64,000 bases of DNA from Pseudaestuariivita rosea (GTDB taxonomy: Bacteria; Pseudomonadota; Alphaproteobacteria; Rhodobacterales; Rhodobacteraceae), in NCBI RefSeq assembly GCF_017592335.1, contig NZ_JACNMP010000012.1, positions 1-64,000 on the forward strand, given 5' to 3'. This document shows positions 47,139 to 59,030 of the stretch, one piece after another. How positions within the stretch are numbered: the stretch's first letter is position 1; each line of letters opens with the position of its first letter. The notes below the pieces were generated by a model. That model saw only the letters and a program-made list of their open reading frames with translations. It had not been told where the DNA came from and did no database searches. A program made the translations under genes and the position numbers.

Positions 47139-47930
47139 TCACAAATCTCGCAAAATCTGTGCGATCTGTTTTGGGTGGGTGATTGGCGCCATGTGGCCAG
47201 CGTCGCGGATTGTGGTGCGGCGGGCGTGGGGGATGCGTTGGGCCAGTGCGCGCAGGATGGCGCCCACGACCGGTTGCGACTGACCGCCGTCGATCAGGTC
47301 GACGGGCATCGGCAGGGCCTCAATGACGCCTGAGGTCAGCAGGCCCGCTGTATCGTCTTCGATCGCAGTGCCTTGCAGCGGGATCAGCGGCACGCGGTCG
47401 ATGATGTATTGGCGTTGTTTTTCCGGCATCGCGTCCCACGGCATACGCGCGCCCCACATGTCCATGAAAACCCGCGCGGCGGTGTCGTGATCGCCGGTGT
47501 CCATCGCCTGCACGAACGGTTGGAACCGCTGGACATGCAGATCATAGGCGGGATCACCCGCGGCGCGTGCGGCGGCAAAGAACACAGGTTCGATCAGGCT
47601 GAGGCGCTGCACCAGTTCGGGTTGCTCACAAGCCAATCGCAGCGCGACAGTGCCCCCAAAGGAATGGCCGATCAGGTGCACCGGACCGTCACAAAAGCTG
47701 GCAGCGATGCGCGTCGTCTCAGTCTGATAATCGCCCGGGCCCGTCCAGTCCCCCGACCGCCCGTGCCCCGGCATATCAAAGGCCACCATTTGGTGCGTGT
47801 CAGACAACGCCTTCATGACACCGGCCCAAACCCCGTGATGGGCCAGTGAACAGTGGATCAGGACCGCCGGCGTTTCGCCCTGCCCGGCCTGGGTCCAGAA
47901 GACCTGATGCCCGGCACGGATGTCTTTCAC
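47139..47930 (-). CDS. Alpha/beta-fold hydrolase
   Basis: 263 aa. LIHCSLAHHGVWAGVMKAL, nucleophile elbow LIGHSFGGTVALRLA and a late His in IRDAGHMAPITHP give the Ser-Asp-His triad. Start overlaps the isomerase gene stop by one base, so both are one transcript. Substrate unknown; ring-cleavage product or lactone is a guess from the partner. Confidence 0.88.
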   Translation of the reverse strand: MKDIRAGHQVFWTQAGQGETPAVLIHCSLAHHGVWAGVMKALSDTHQMVAFDMPGHGRSGDWTGPGDYQTETTRIAASFCDGPVHLIGHSFGGTVALRLACEQPELVQRLSLIEPVFFAAARAAGDPAYDLHVQRFQPFVQAMDTGDHDTAARVFMDMWGARMPWDAMPEKQRQYIIDRVPLIPLQGTAIEDDTAGLLTSGVIEALPMPVDLIDGGQSQPVVGAILRALAQRIPHARRTTIRDAGHMAPITHPKQIAQILRDL

Positions 47931-48529
47931 TAGATGCGGCCTTCCAGGTGGGCCTCAAGATCCATCAGGCGATCCTGCCCCCAGAAGCGCTGATCGTCGT
48001 CAGTGATGTAGAAGGGGGCGCCGAAGGCACCGCGGTTCACGGCCTCTTCCAGATTGGCGGCATAGGTTTCGGCCCCCTGCAGCATACCGCTGTCGGCCAG
48101 GCTTGCGTCGAACCCGGCAGCTGTCAGGCAATCGCGGATTACGTCATCTTGCGCGATGTCTTTTTCCTCAGACCAGCAGGCGCGGGTCAGTGCATGCACA
48201 AGCGCGCCCACATCGCCGCTGCCAGAAGCCTGGGCCGCAATGATCGCATAGGATGATGGCGCAGGATTCGTGGGCCAGTGGGCGGGCTGAATGTTCAGCG
48301 GCATGTCCAGCAGTTTGGCCCGGCGCACCAGGTCCTGCTTGCGGTATTCCTGACGGTTGGGGTGCCGATCCTTGGGCGGGATGCCCCCGGTGCGGGCAAA
48401 AAGCCCCATGATATCCATAGGCTTATAGGTGATCGTGGCGCCGTGCTTTTTCGCCATATCTTCCAGCTTGGTGCCCGCCAGATAGGTGAAAGGTGAGATC
48501 GTTGCAAAAAAGTAGTCTATATGTGCCAT
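47930..48529 (-). CDS. 2-hydroxychromene-2-carboxylate isomerase (DsbA-fold)
   Basis: 199 aa, strong GGAGG upstream of ATG 48529. Kappa-GST/DsbA fold: IDYFFATISPFTYLAG with the conserved Ser in the glutathione site, and GAFGAPFYITDDDQRFWGQDR near the end. The named reaction belongs to naphthalene breakdown, but marine homologues without that pathway are common, so a broader glutathione-dependent isomerase role is likely. Confidence 0.85.
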   Translation of the reverse strand: MAHIDYFFATISPFTYLAGTKLEDMAKKHGATITYKPMDIMGLFARTGGIPPKDRHPNRQEYRKQDLVRRAKLLDMPLNIQPAHWPTNPAPSSYAIIAAQASGSGDVGALVHALTRACWSEEKDIAQDDVIRDCLTAAGFDASLADSGMLQGAETYAANLEEAVNRGAFGAPFYITDDDQRFWGQDRLMDLEAHLEGRI

Positions 48530-48638
48530 CGTTTACCTCCCACGTGGCAAAATCTTTGCGCCACGTTAGACGCATGCTAAGCGGTGTCAACGTCACGAAT
48601 CCGTTGCAAACGGAACAGCCCTGGGGACACCGAAGAAA

Positions 48639-49649
48639 ATGCCAACCATCCTTGAGCCGAAACTGATTTCCGGTAATGCCAACCGGACACTGGCCAACGC
48701 CGTCGCACGTCGTATGTCGATGCATCGCGGCATCAACGTGGGGTTGGTCGATGCCCGGGTTGAACGGTTCAATGATGGTGAGATTTTCGTTGAAGTGTTC
48801 GAAAATGTGCGGGGCGAGGATATGTTTATCATCCAGCCCACGTCGAACCCGGCGAATGACAATCTGATGGAGCTGCTGATTATCTCGGATGCGTTGCGCC
48901 GGTCGTCTGCCGCGCGGATCACGGCTGTGATCCCCTATTTCGGGTATGCCCGCCAGGATCGCCGCACCAAGGCGCGCACCCCGATTTCTGCCAAGCTGGT
49001 GGCGAATATGCTGGTTGAGGCCGGGATTGAGCGTATCCTAACAATGGATTTACACGCGGCGCAGATACAGGGCTTTTTCGATATTCCGGTGGATAACCTT
49101 TACGCCTCGCCCATCTTTGCGTTGGATATTCAGGCGCAGTTTTCTGACCTTGACAAGGTGACCGTGGTATCGCCCGACGTGGGCGGCGTGGCCCGCGCGC
49201 GTGAACTGGCGCAGCGGATCGGCTGCGGTCTGGCCATTGTCGACAAGCGCCGCAATAAACCCGGTGAAGTGGCCGAAATGACCGTGATTGGTGAGGTCGA
49301 GGGCCAGACCTGCATCATCGTTGATGACATCTGTGATACGGCCGGCACGCTGTGCAAGGCGGCCGAAGTTCTGTCAGATGCGGGCGCGACCGAGGTGCAC
49401 AGCTATATCACCCACGGCGTTCTGTCAGGCCCCGCAGTGGGACGCATTACGAAGTCTGTGATGAAAAGCCTGGTGATCACCGATTCAATCGAAGCCACCG
49501 AATCCGTCAAAGCCGCCCCCAACATTCGCATCCTGCCAACCGCACCAATGCTGGCCCAGGCCATCCTGAACATCTGGAACGGCACGTCGGTCAGTTCACT
49601 GTTCGAAACCGAAACCCTGACCCCGATTTACGAGGGGTTTTATAGCTAA
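48639..49649 (+). CDS. prs: Ribose-phosphate pyrophosphokinase
   Basis: 336 aa. N-terminal [56 protein letters not shown] and the PRPP motif [11 protein letters not shown]. Makes PRPP for nucleotides, His and Trp. Followed by a strong terminator. Confidence 0.96.
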   Translation: MPTILEPKLISGNANRTLANAVARRMSMHRGINVGLVDARVERFNDGEIFVEVFENVRGEDMFIIQPTSNPANDNLMELLIISDALRRSSAARITAVIPYFGYARQDRRTKARTPISAKLVANMLVEAGIERILTMDLHAAQIQGFFDIPVDNLYASPIFALDIQAQFSDLDKVTVVSPDVGGVARARELAQRIGCGLAIVDKRRNKPGEVAEMTVIGEVEGQTCIIVDDICDTAGTLCKAAEVLSDAGATEVHSYITHGVLSGPAVGRITKSVMKSLVITDSIEATESVKAAPNIRILPTAPMLAQAILNIWNGTSVSSLFETETLTPIYEGFYS

Positions 49650-49656
49650 ATAAAAA

Positions 49657-49680
49657 GCCCCGCCAAAAGCGGGGCAGTTT
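49657..49680. terminator. Hairpin between prs and atpC
   Basis: GCCCCGC / GCGGGGC perfect seven-base stem, loop CAAAA, flanked by AAAAA and TTT. Serves both convergent transcripts. Confidence 0.88.
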
Positions 49681-49697
49681 ATAAGGCTATCGTGACC

Positions 49698-50105
49698 TTA
49701 TCTAACCGATATCCCGATCTCATCCCCGACTGCGACCAGGTCGGCGACCAGTTTTGTGGCGGCTTCAACGGCGTCGTCGGGGGCGTTTTCTTGGGCTTTG
49801 CGGGCGTCGTTGACCAAGGCCGTCAGCTCATCTGCGGTGAATTCATCCCGGGGAATGGCGCGTTCGGCCAGGACCGACGTCGCCTCGCCCGAGATTTCGG
49901 CGAAACCGCCGGTGACAATGTAGTCCTGACTGCCGCTGTCGCTGACCACACGCAGCACACCGGGTTTCAGCGACGTGATGGTCGGCGCATGGTCGGGCAT
50001 GGCGGTCATATAACCTTCGGCCGCGGGTATCTGCACCTCGGTCGCCTGAAGCGAAGCAAGGCTTCGTTCAGGACTGACCAGATCAAATTGCATTGTGTTT
50101 GCCAT
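49698..50105 (-). CDS. atpC: ATP synthase F1 epsilon subunit
   Basis: 135 aa. MQFDLVSPERSLASLQATEVQIPAAEGYMTAMPDHAPTITSL is the epsilon beta-sandwich; a short helical end follows. Central stalk subunit, inhibitory in many bacteria. Last gene of the F1 operon, 3 bases after atpD. Confidence 0.96.
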   Translation of the reverse strand: MANTMQFDLVSPERSLASLQATEVQIPAAEGYMTAMPDHAPTITSLKPGVLRVVSDSGSQDYIVTGGFAEISGEATSVLAERAIPRDEFTADELTALVNDARKAQENAPDDAVEAATKLVADLVAVGDEIGISVR

Positions 50106-50108
50106 GGC

Positions 50109-52023
<1,915 letters not shown>

Positions 52024-52893
52024 CTAGAGCGCCTCCGCACCCGAGATAATTTCGATCAGTTCGTTCGTGATCACGGCTTGGCGCGAGCGGTTGAACTGGA
52101 TGGTCAGCTTGTCGATCATTTCGCCCGCGTTGCGCGTTGCGTTGTCCATCGCTGACATCCGCGCGCCCTGTTCAGACGCTGCATTTTCCAGCAATGCCGC
52201 GAATATTTGCGTCGCAACACCACGTGGCAGCAAATCGGCCAGAATGGCCTCCTCACTGGGTTCATAGTCATAAAGCGCGCTGACGCCTTCGCCTTCTTCA
52301 AAGACGGCGGGAATGATCTGCTGTTCGGTGGGCACCTGACTGATCACCGACTGGAAGCGATTGAAGAAAATCGTGGCCACATCGAATTCTTCGGCGTCAA
52401 AGCGGGTCAGCACATCTTTTGCGATGTCCTGGGCGTTGGCATAGCCGATTTTCTTGACTTCGGTCAGATCAACATGATCGATGAAATGATCGCTGTGGCT
52501 TCTTTTCAGGATCTCACGACCCTTTTTACCGACAGTGATGATCTTGACCGTTTTGCCTGCGGCCAGCAATTCATCGGCGCGGGTCTTGGCCAGGCGGGCA
52601 ATCGACGAATTAAACCCGCCGCACAGACCGCGTTCGGCGGTCATGACGACCAGCAGATGCACATCATCCTTACCCGTTCCCGCCAGCAGACGCGGCGCCG
52701 TGTCAGACCCGCCAACCGACTGCGCAAGGCCGCTGAGCACGGCGTTGAAGCGTTCGGCATAGGGGCGCGCCTGTTCGGCGGCATCCTGGGCGCGGCGCAG
52801 CTTTGCGGCCGCGACCATCTGCATGGCCTTGGTGATCTTGCGTGTGCTTTTGACACTCTCGATCCGGTTTTTCAGGTCCTTAAGACTTGGCAT
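52024..52893 (-). CDS. atpG: ATP synthase F1 gamma subunit
   Basis: 289 aa. N-terminal [33 protein letters not shown] and C-terminal [32 protein letters not shown], the two long helices of the rotor shaft. 12 bases after atpA. Confidence 0.98.
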   Translation of the reverse strand: MPSLKDLKNRIESVKSTRKITKAMQMVAAAKLRRAQDAAEQARPYAERFNAVLSGLAQSVGGSDTAPRLLAGTGKDDVHLLVVMTAERGLCGGFNSSIARLAKTRADELLAAGKTVKIITVGKKGREILKRSHSDHFIDHVDLTEVKKIGYANAQDIAKDVLTRFDAEEFDVATIFFNRFQSVISQVPTEQQIIPAVFEEGEGVSALYDYEPSEEAILADLLPRGVATQIFAALLENAASEQGARMSAMDNATRNAGEMIDKLTIQFNRSRQAVITNELIEIISGAEAL

Positions 52894-52905
52894 GGCCGGG
52901 ACCCC

Positions 52906-54444
52906 TTACGCGAAATCGGCGGCGTATTCGTCAAGCGCACCTTTGATCTTGTCGGCGGCATCGCCCTTGACCTTGGGGTCTTCGTTCGTGATCCAGTCCA
53001 GCAAATCCTGATGCTTGCTGCGCAGGTGGTTCAGCAGACCGTCTTCGAAGCGGCCCACATCTTTCACCGCGATGTTGTCCAGATATCCGTTGGTGCCCGC
53101 ATAGATCACGCAGACGATTTCGGCGTTGGTCAGCGGTGAATACTGGGGCTGTTTCATCAGTTCCGTCAGACGCGCGCCGCGGTTCAGCAGGCGCTGCGTG
53201 GCTGCATCGAGGTCCGATCCGAACTGCGCAAAAGCCGCCATTTCGCGATACTGCGCCAGTTCCAGTTTCACCGGGCCCGCCACAGATTTCATCGCGTTGG
53301 TTTGCGCGGCCGATCCCACACGGGATACCGACAGACCGGTGTTCACAGCGGGGCGGATACCCTGATAGAACAGTTCGGTTTCCAGGAAAATCTGGCCGTC
53401 GGTGATCGAAATCACGTTCGTGGGAATAAAGGCCGACACGTCGCCGCCCTGGGTTTCGATGATCGGCAGCGCGGTCAGCGATCCTGCGCCGTTGTCTTCG
53501 TTCAGCTTGGCCGAACGTTCCAGCAGGCGCGAGTGCAGATAGAAAACGTCACCCGGATAGGCCTCACGACCCGGTGGGCGGCGCAGCAGCAGCGACATCT
53601 GACGATAGGCGACGGCCTGTTTCGACAGATCATCATAGACGATCAGCGCATGCTTACCATTGTCGCGGAAATACTCGGCCATCGCGGTGGCCGCATAAGG
53701 CGCCAGGAACTGCATCGGTGCAGGTTCGGACGCGGTGGCGGCGATCACGATGGAATAGTCAATCGCGCCGGTTTCTTCCAGCTTTTTCACCAACTGCGCA
53801 ACGGTCGAACGTTTCTGACCAACCGCTACATAAACGCAATAAAGCTTCTTGCTTTCGTCGTCGCCCGCGGCGTCATTGTAGGACTTCTGGTTCAGGATCG
53901 TGTCCAGCGCCACGGCGGTCTTACCGGTCTGACGGTCACCGATGATCAGTTCGCGCTGACCGCGGCCAATCGGGATCATCGCATCCACAGACTTCAGGCC
54001 GGTCGCCATCGGTTCGTGTACCGATTTCCGGGGGATGATGCCGGGCGCTTTGACGTCGGCCACGCGACGTTCTTTCGTCTTGATTTCACCCTTGCCGTCC
54101 AGCGGGTTGCCCAACGCGTCAACAACACGACCCAGCAGCGCTTCACCGGCAGGGACGTCCACAATCGAATTCGTCCGCTTGACCGTGTCACCTTCTTTAA
54201 TGTCGCGGTCCGACCCAAAGATAACCACACCGACGTTGTCGGTTTCCAGGTTCAGCGCCATCCCCATGATATTGCCGGGGAATTCGACCATCTCGCCGGC
54301 CTGCACATTGTCCAGACCATATACACGGGCAATCCCGTCGCCTACGCTAAGGACGCGGCCAACCTCGGCCACCTCGGCTTCTTGTCCGAAGTTCTTAATC
54401 TGGTCCTTGAGGATCGCAGAGATTTCGGCTGCTTGGATACCCAT
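52906..54444 (-). CDS. atpA: ATP synthase F1 alpha subunit
   Basis: 512 aa. P-loop [15 protein letters not shown] and [30 protein letters not shown]. Non-catalytic nucleotide-binding subunit. ATG 54444 overlaps the atpH stop by one base. Confidence 0.99.
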   Translation of the reverse strand: MGIQAAEISAILKDQIKNFGQEAEVAEVGRVLSVGDGIARVYGLDNVQAGEMVEFPGNIMGMALNLETDNVGVVIFGSDRDIKEGDTVKRTNSIVDVPAGEALLGRVVDALGNPLDGKGEIKTKERRVADVKAPGIIPRKSVHEPMATGLKSVDAMIPIGRGQRELIIGDRQTGKTAVALDTILNQKSYNDAAGDDESKKLYCVYVAVGQKRSTVAQLVKKLEETGAIDYSIVIAATASEPAPMQFLAPYAATAMAEYFRDNGKHALIVYDDLSKQAVAYRQMSLLLRRPPGREAYPGDVFYLHSRLLERSAKLNEDNGAGSLTALPIIETQGGDVSAFIPTNVISITDGQIFLETELFYQGIRPAVNTGLSVSRVGSAAQTNAMKSVAGPVKLELAQYREMAAFAQFGSDLDAATQRLLNRGARLTELMKQPQYSPLTNAEIVCVIYAGTNGYLDNIAVKDVGRFEDGLLNHLRSKHQDLLDWITNEDPKVKGDAADKIKGALDEYAADFA

Positions 54445-55004
54445 TATCCGACCTCTTTCATGGTGTTCTGGAGTGCACTGAGCTTGGATTTGATCGACGT
54501 ATCAATCATTTTCGAGCCCACTTTAACGACAAGACCGCCGATAAGACTTTCATCAACGGTCGCTTTGATATTCACATCTTTGCCAACGGTGGCTTTCAGC
54601 ACCTTGGCCAGCTTGTCTGACTGCGCCTTGGTCAGGGCCTTGGCCGATGCGACCTCGGCCGAAACTTCGCCCTTGTCCTCGGCAATCAGATCACGCAGTT
54701 GCTGCAAAAGCTGAGGCAGAACGAACAAACGACGCTTGGCGGCCATCAGGCCCAGCGTGTTGCTGACCAGCTCTGACAGAGCCATCTTCTTGGCCAATTC
54801 CGCAATCGCGGCGCCCTGATCTTCGCGCGAATAGATCGGCGAATGGATCAGATCGCGGAAGTCTGCGCTGTCTGACAGAGTCTCGGACAGGGCATCTATG
54901 TCTTTTTCCAAAGACGCAACAGCTTTATCGGCTTTCGCCAGTTCAAAAACGGCAGTGGCATAGCGGCTTGCGATGCCAGTTGAGATCGAACCTGGTTCGG
55001 ACAC
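54444..55004 (-). CDS. atpH: ATP synthase F1 delta subunit
   Basis: 186 aa from GTG 55004, which has GGAAGG six bases upstream and yields (M)[19 protein letters not shown], as in relatives; a GTG at 55010 sits too close to the ribosome site. Peripheral stalk subunit joining F1 to b subunits. First gene of the operon; the membrane sector (atpB/E/F) is not in the window. Confidence 0.95.
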   Translation of the reverse strand: MSEPGSISTGIASRYATAVFELAKADKAVASLEKDIDALSETLSDSADFRDLIHSPIYSREDQGAAIAELAKKMALSELVSNTLGLMAAKRRLFVLPQLLQQLRDLIAEDKGEVSAEVASAKALTKAQSDKLAKVLKATVGKDVNIKATVDESLIGGLVVKVGSKMIDTSIKSKLSALQNTMKEVG

Positions 55005-55306
55005 GTCCACCCTTCCGATATCTTTGGCCCTGTCGCCCGCGTGGACCGGACAAGTCAGGCATGCTGCACCCCATCTTGAAGCGGGGCATCAAAATCAGGA
55101 GGCATGTAGCAGAGCCTTTCGCACCCCGCAACCACCCATCTTGGTAACTTGTTTCCCTCAGAACATAGGAAACACTGACCTTTCGCCAAGGTGCGACCGT
55201 TTTGCACAAAATTTATGACAGAAAAACTTTGGTTTTTGCGGATTTGGCTTCGGTGATTCTGGCGATGCAACACGAAATGTTTGCCCGATGCCGAAAAAGA
55301 CCCTTA
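55005..55306. other. Spacer between the F1 operon and marR
   Basis: About 300 bases, no gene supported. It should hold the atpHAGDC promoter. One frame over it (55202 onwards) is a shadow of the MarR gene. Confidence 0.5.
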
Positions 55307-55762
55307 TCAGCCGAACCGCTGCGCCATCATTTCAAGATCGTCGATAAACTGAAGTTGTCGCGCATCATCCAATCCGCTCAGGATATTCTTACAGTTTTCA
55401 ACGTCTTTTGCGCGAATGCCTTCGATGACCTCTTTGCCTTGGTCCGTCAGAAAAACAGCGATTGCCCTTTTATCAGTCGGGTGTGGCTGCTTTAGGATCA
55501 TTCCATTCTGGATAAGCCGATCTATGATGGATTTCATGGTGGTTGTTTGAACCCCGAAATATGCGGCCAGCTCTTTCGACATAAGACCCGGCGTGATCAG
55601 CAGTAGGCCCAAAAGCTGCCGTTCCAGGACCGAAAGTTTCAGCCGCGTTTCTTCTGTGTCCTTTTCCTGTTGGCCTACATAGATGGCCCGCAACAAGACC
55701 CTGACGGCTTCGGCCATACGTTCTTCGGGGCTGAGTGCTGATGTGTCAGTTGATTTCGTCAT
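55307..55762 (-). CDS. MarR-family transcriptional regulator
   Basis: 151 aa from ATG 55762. Winged helix with LSVLERQLLGLLLITPGLMSKELAAYFGVQTTTMKSIIDRL and the wing ILKQPHPTDKRAIAVFLTDQG (DxR motif). Binds as a dimer; a perfect palindrome upstream is the likely operator. Divergent from the SRPBCC gene, implying control of it and of itself. Confidence 0.9.
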   Translation of the reverse strand: MTKSTDTSALSPEERMAEAVRVLLRAIYVGQQEKDTEETRLKLSVLERQLLGLLLITPGLMSKELAAYFGVQTTTMKSIIDRLIQNGMILKQPHPTDKRAIAVFLTDQGKEVIEGIRAKDVENCKNILSGLDDARQLQFIDDLEMMAQRFG

Positions 55763-55787
55763 TCCATTCCAACAGTGGCTCTTGAGT

Positions 55788-55804
55788 AGAACGAAATTCG
55801 TTCT
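55788..55804. promoter_or_regulatory. Perfect palindrome, likely MarR operator
   Basis: AGAACGAAATTCGTTCT: eight-base arms around a central A. It lies 25 bases upstream of the marR start in the divergent spacer. Related half-sites (TTCATTCT at 55819-55826, AATTCT just after) suggest a second, weaker site. Confidence 0.75.
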
Positions 55805-55884
55805 AAATAGCGTGATATTCATTCTAAATTCTAAAACCTATCGGTCGAACGCAACGATGCAGCAATATCGGGGAAAAGCCTAGC

Positions 55885-56487
55885 ATGAGAAAAAAGTTCA
55901 TCATCACAATGATCATCCTTTTCGCTGTCACGACACCTTTGGCAGCTTTCATCGCCAGCATTGATGCACCGGATCCCGGCCACCCGCCTGAAATGCTGCC
56001 GTCTGATCAGTATATTCGTCATACCACAACTCGCATCATAAACGCGCCGCAACTTATGACAAAGCAGTGGTTGGAAAATCGTCGTCTGACCAGTTTCATG
56101 ACCGCCACCGAAGGTTTGCCATCTGTCGTTTCAACAACGCCAATCGCGGGAATATGGGGCGAAAATGGCGCGACCAGATATGCTAATCTGGACAACGGAC
56201 ATACCGCCATAGATCGTATCATCGAAAATCGTGATCCCGATCTGTTCCATTACCAGGTTTTTGGTTTCACGGCTGCGTCCCGGTACATTGTCGATCACAT
56301 CGAAGGTCGGATCGAATACACCGCACTGACACCGGATCAAACCCGGATCAGTTGGAGCTATGGCATCGCACCGACATCCATCCTCACCAGACCGATCGCA
56401 AGTACATTCATGGAAAATCGCATCGTGCCGTTCATGGAAAACACGATGAACCAGATGGCCAGAGCGGCAGAAGCTGAACTTAATTGA
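55885..56487 (+). CDS. SRPBCC-fold membrane-anchored protein
   Basis: 200 aa. N-terminal anchor or signal (IITMIILFAVTTPLAAFIA), then a START-like ligand-binding fold: TRIINAPQLMTKQWLEN and DHIEGRIEYTALTPDQTRISWSYGIAP. Ligand unknown, probably a lipid or small hydrophobic compound in the periplasm. Divergent from marR and likely controlled by it. Confidence 0.7.
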   Translation: MRKKFIITMIILFAVTTPLAAFIASIDAPDPGHPPEMLPSDQYIRHTTTRIINAPQLMTKQWLENRRLTSFMTATEGLPSVVSTTPIAGIWGENGATRYANLDNGHTAIDRIIENRDPDLFHYQVFGFTAASRYIVDHIEGRIEYTALTPDQTRISWSYGIAPTSILTRPIASTFMENRIVPFMENTMNQMARAAEAELN

Positions 56488-56578
56488 TACAAAGCTGACC
56501 GGATATCACGCTTCGGCTCTGCATCATACGACGGCATCTTTCATTCCACCCGGCAACCCCTTATCTTGCCCTGAAACC

Positions 56579-58015
56579 ATGACGAAGGGGCAGTCATTGA
56601 TTATCTCGGATATTGCCGACGGGGTTCTGCGCGGCATCAATAATGTCACTGATACAGTCACATCGCCCTTTCAGCCCACCTCGATCAGGCTTGGCGTGAC
56701 GGGGCTATCGCGTTCCGGGAAAACGGTTTTTATCACCTCGCTTGTGGCCAATCTGCTGGATCGCGGGCGGATGCCTCAGTTGATCGGCGCGGCCAGTGGC
56801 AGCATTCAGACCGCCTATCTGCAGCCGCAGCCCGACGACACCGTGCCCCGCTTTGACTATGAGGCGCATCTTGGTGATCTAACGGCACCCACGCCCAAAT
56901 GGCCCGACAGCACCCGCACCGTCAGCCAGCTGCGCTTGTCGCTGAAGGTCCAGCCGCGCGGGTTGATCGGTACGATGTCGGGGCCGCGTACCGTACATCT
57001 GGATATCGTCGATTATCCGGGCGAATGGCTGTTGGATCTGGCGTTGCTGGACAAGACCTATAGCGAATGGTCGGCCGACGTTCTAGACCGCATCGCAAAC
57101 CGGGATGCCGCGCAAAGCTATCTGAAACTGCAGTCCGGTATCGATGGAACCCAGTCGCTGGAAGAACCCGTCGCGCAATCACTGGCGCACAGTTTCACGC
57201 AGTATCTGCGCACCGCACGGGCCGAGGGGTTTTATGACTGCACCCCCGGACGTTTCCTGCTGCCCGGCGAAATGGAGGGATCGCCCGCGCTAACTTTCGC
57301 CCCCCTTGACCCGCTGGACAGCGCCCCGCGCAAAAGTCTGTGGCGCGAAATGGATCGCCGGTTCGAGGCGTATAAATCCCGGATCGTGAAGCCCTTTTTC
57401 CGGGATCACTTCGCGCGGATCGATCGGCAGGTGGTTCTGGTCGATGCCCTTGGCGCAATTCACAAAGGTCCGCAAGCGGTCGAGGATATGCGCCATGCGC
57501 TGGCCGATATTCTGGGCGCGTTCAAACCCGGCCGCAATGCCTGGCTAACGCAGCTGTTCCGAGGCAAACGGGTCGAACGGATCCTCTTTGCCGCGACCAA
57601 GGCCGACCATCTGCACCACCGTCAGCACCCCCGCCTGACTGCGATCATGGAGGCGCTGGTGGGCGATGCCCATGACCGTGCCCGCTTTGCCGGGGCCGAC
57701 ACGCAGGCCATGTCCATCGCCGCCCTGCGCGCCACGGTCGAGGAAACGATCGATCATCAGGGCCAGACCCTGGATTGCGTCCGTGGCACCTTAATGGACA
57801 GCGGGAAACAGGCGGCCTTCTACCCCGGCGAACTGCCCGAAGACCCCACCCATCTGCTGAACCCGGCCCGGTCGGGGGCCGAAAAATGGCTGGACGCGGA
57901 TTATGAGATCATGAGCTTCGCCCCGGCCCCCCTGACCTTGAAACCGGGCGACGGACCGCCCCATATCCGGTTGGACAAAGCCGCAGAATTCCTGATCGGA
58001 GACCGCCTGCGATGA
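56579..58015 (+). CDS. ycjX: YcjX-family P-loop protein (DUF463)
   Basis: 478 aa. Walker A TGLSRSGKTVFITSLVANLL, VHLDIVDYPGEWLLDL as the Walker B region and LVDALGAIHKGPQAV. A predicted GTPase/ATPase that pairs with YcjF; in gammaproteobacteria these belong to the phage-shock regulon. Start codon ATG 56579 follows GAAACC; stop overlaps ycjF (ATGA). Confidence 0.92.
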   Translation: MTKGQSLIISDIADGVLRGINNVTDTVTSPFQPTSIRLGVTGLSRSGKTVFITSLVANLLDRGRMPQLIGAASGSIQTAYLQPQPDDTVPRFDYEAHLGDLTAPTPKWPDSTRTVSQLRLSLKVQPRGLIGTMSGPRTVHLDIVDYPGEWLLDLALLDKTYSEWSADVLDRIANRDAAQSYLKLQSGIDGTQSLEEPVAQSLAHSFTQYLRTARAEGFYDCTPGRFLLPGEMEGSPALTFAPLDPLDSAPRKSLWREMDRRFEAYKSRIVKPFFRDHFARIDRQVVLVDALGAIHKGPQAVEDMRHALADILGAFKPGRNAWLTQLFRGKRVERILFAATKADHLHHRQHPRLTAIMEALVGDAHDRARFAGADTQAMSIAALRATVEETIDHQGQTLDCVRGTLMDSGKQAAFYPGELPEDPTHLLNPARSGAEKWLDADYEIMSFAPAPLTLKPGDGPPHIRLDKAAEFLIGDRLR

Positions 58016-59025
58016 CCAGCAAACCCAAAGGCCCCGTTCTGATCGAACTGGACGACCGCGTGCCGGAACAGACGCCCGCCACCGCCCCGCCCGTGCCGGA
58101 TGTTCAGGTGCCCACGCCCTCGGGCCAGGCGATGCAGACCGTCGCGGCCCTGGCATCACGTCGCGGATCGGGCTTGGGTAAATGGTTCTGGGGGTCACTT
58201 GGCGCGCTGCTGACCTTTGTTCTGTCCATCGCTGCGTGGGATTTCATCACCGGTCTGGTCGAACGGAACGCCATATTGGGCTATGCCGCGCTTGGTCTGA
58301 CTGCCTTGTTTCTGTTTGTCCTGCTGATCATCGCGCTCAAGGAACTGGCTGCGTTTTCCCGACTGGGGCGCATCGACCGTATTCACAAAGCTGCCGAAAC
58401 CGCTCTGCTGAACGATGACCTGTCGCAAGCCCGTGCCGTGATCGGGCAGCTGGATACACTCTATAAATCCCGCGATGACACCAAATGGGGCCGCGACAAG
58501 CTGAAGGAACGGCAGGGCGACGTTCTGGATGCCGATGGCCTGCTGACCCTGGCTGAACATGAGCTGCTGACGCCCCTTGATGCGGCTGCGATAAAACAGG
58601 TCGAGGCCGCCGCGCGTCAGGTGGCCATGGTGACGGCCCTTGTGCCCCTTGCTCTGGCCGATGTCTTTGCCGCGCTGACCGCCAACCTGCGGATGATCCG
58701 CCAGATTGCCGAGGTCTACGGCGGCCGCGCCGGAACCCTGGGCAGTTGGCGCCTGACGCGGTCGGTCCTGACACATCTGGTGGCAACCGGCGCCGTTGCC
58801 GTGGGCGATGACCTGATCGGGTCCATGGCGGGCGGCGGTGTTTTATCAAAGATATCAAGACGTTTCGGCGAGGGCCTGGTCAACGGCGCCCTGACCGCAC
58901 GCGTCGGCGTCGCCGCGATCGAGGTCTGCCGCCCCCTGCCCTTCACCACCCGCAAACGCCCCAGCGTCAGCGGCATCGTGAAACGCAGCCTGACCGGACT
59001 ATTTGGGTCGGACAACAAGGAGTAA
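58012..59025 (+). CDS. ycjF: YcjF-family membrane protein (TIGR01620/DUF697)
   Basis: 337 aa, coupled to ycjX by an ATGA overlap. Two membrane helices (about 60-110; FWGSLGALLTFVLSIAAWDFI and ALGLTALFLFVLLIIALKEL), a helical middle, and a C-terminal DUF697 domain (PLALADVFAALTANLRMIRQIAEVYG). Probable envelope-stress partner of YcjX. Confidence 0.9.
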   Translation: MTSKPKGPVLIELDDRVPEQTPATAPPVPDVQVPTPSGQAMQTVAALASRRGSGLGKWFWGSLGALLTFVLSIAAWDFITGLVERNAILGYAALGLTALFLFVLLIIALKELAAFSRLGRIDRIHKAAETALLNDDLSQARAVIGQLDTLYKSRDDTKWGRDKLKERQGDVLDADGLLTLAEHELLTPLDAAAIKQVEAAARQVAMVTALVPLALADVFAALTANLRMIRQIAEVYGGRAGTLGSWRLTRSVLTHLVATGAVAVGDDLIGSMAGGGVLSKISRRFGEGLVNGALTARVGVAAIEVCRPLPFTTRKRPSVSGIVKRSLTGLFGSDNKE

Positions 59026-59030
59026 TCGCC

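Noticed and set aside
53302-54714. 470-codon forward frame across atpA/atpH
   Set aside because: Antisense of two unmistakable ATP synthase genes; its Arg/His/Gly-rich translation has no motif.
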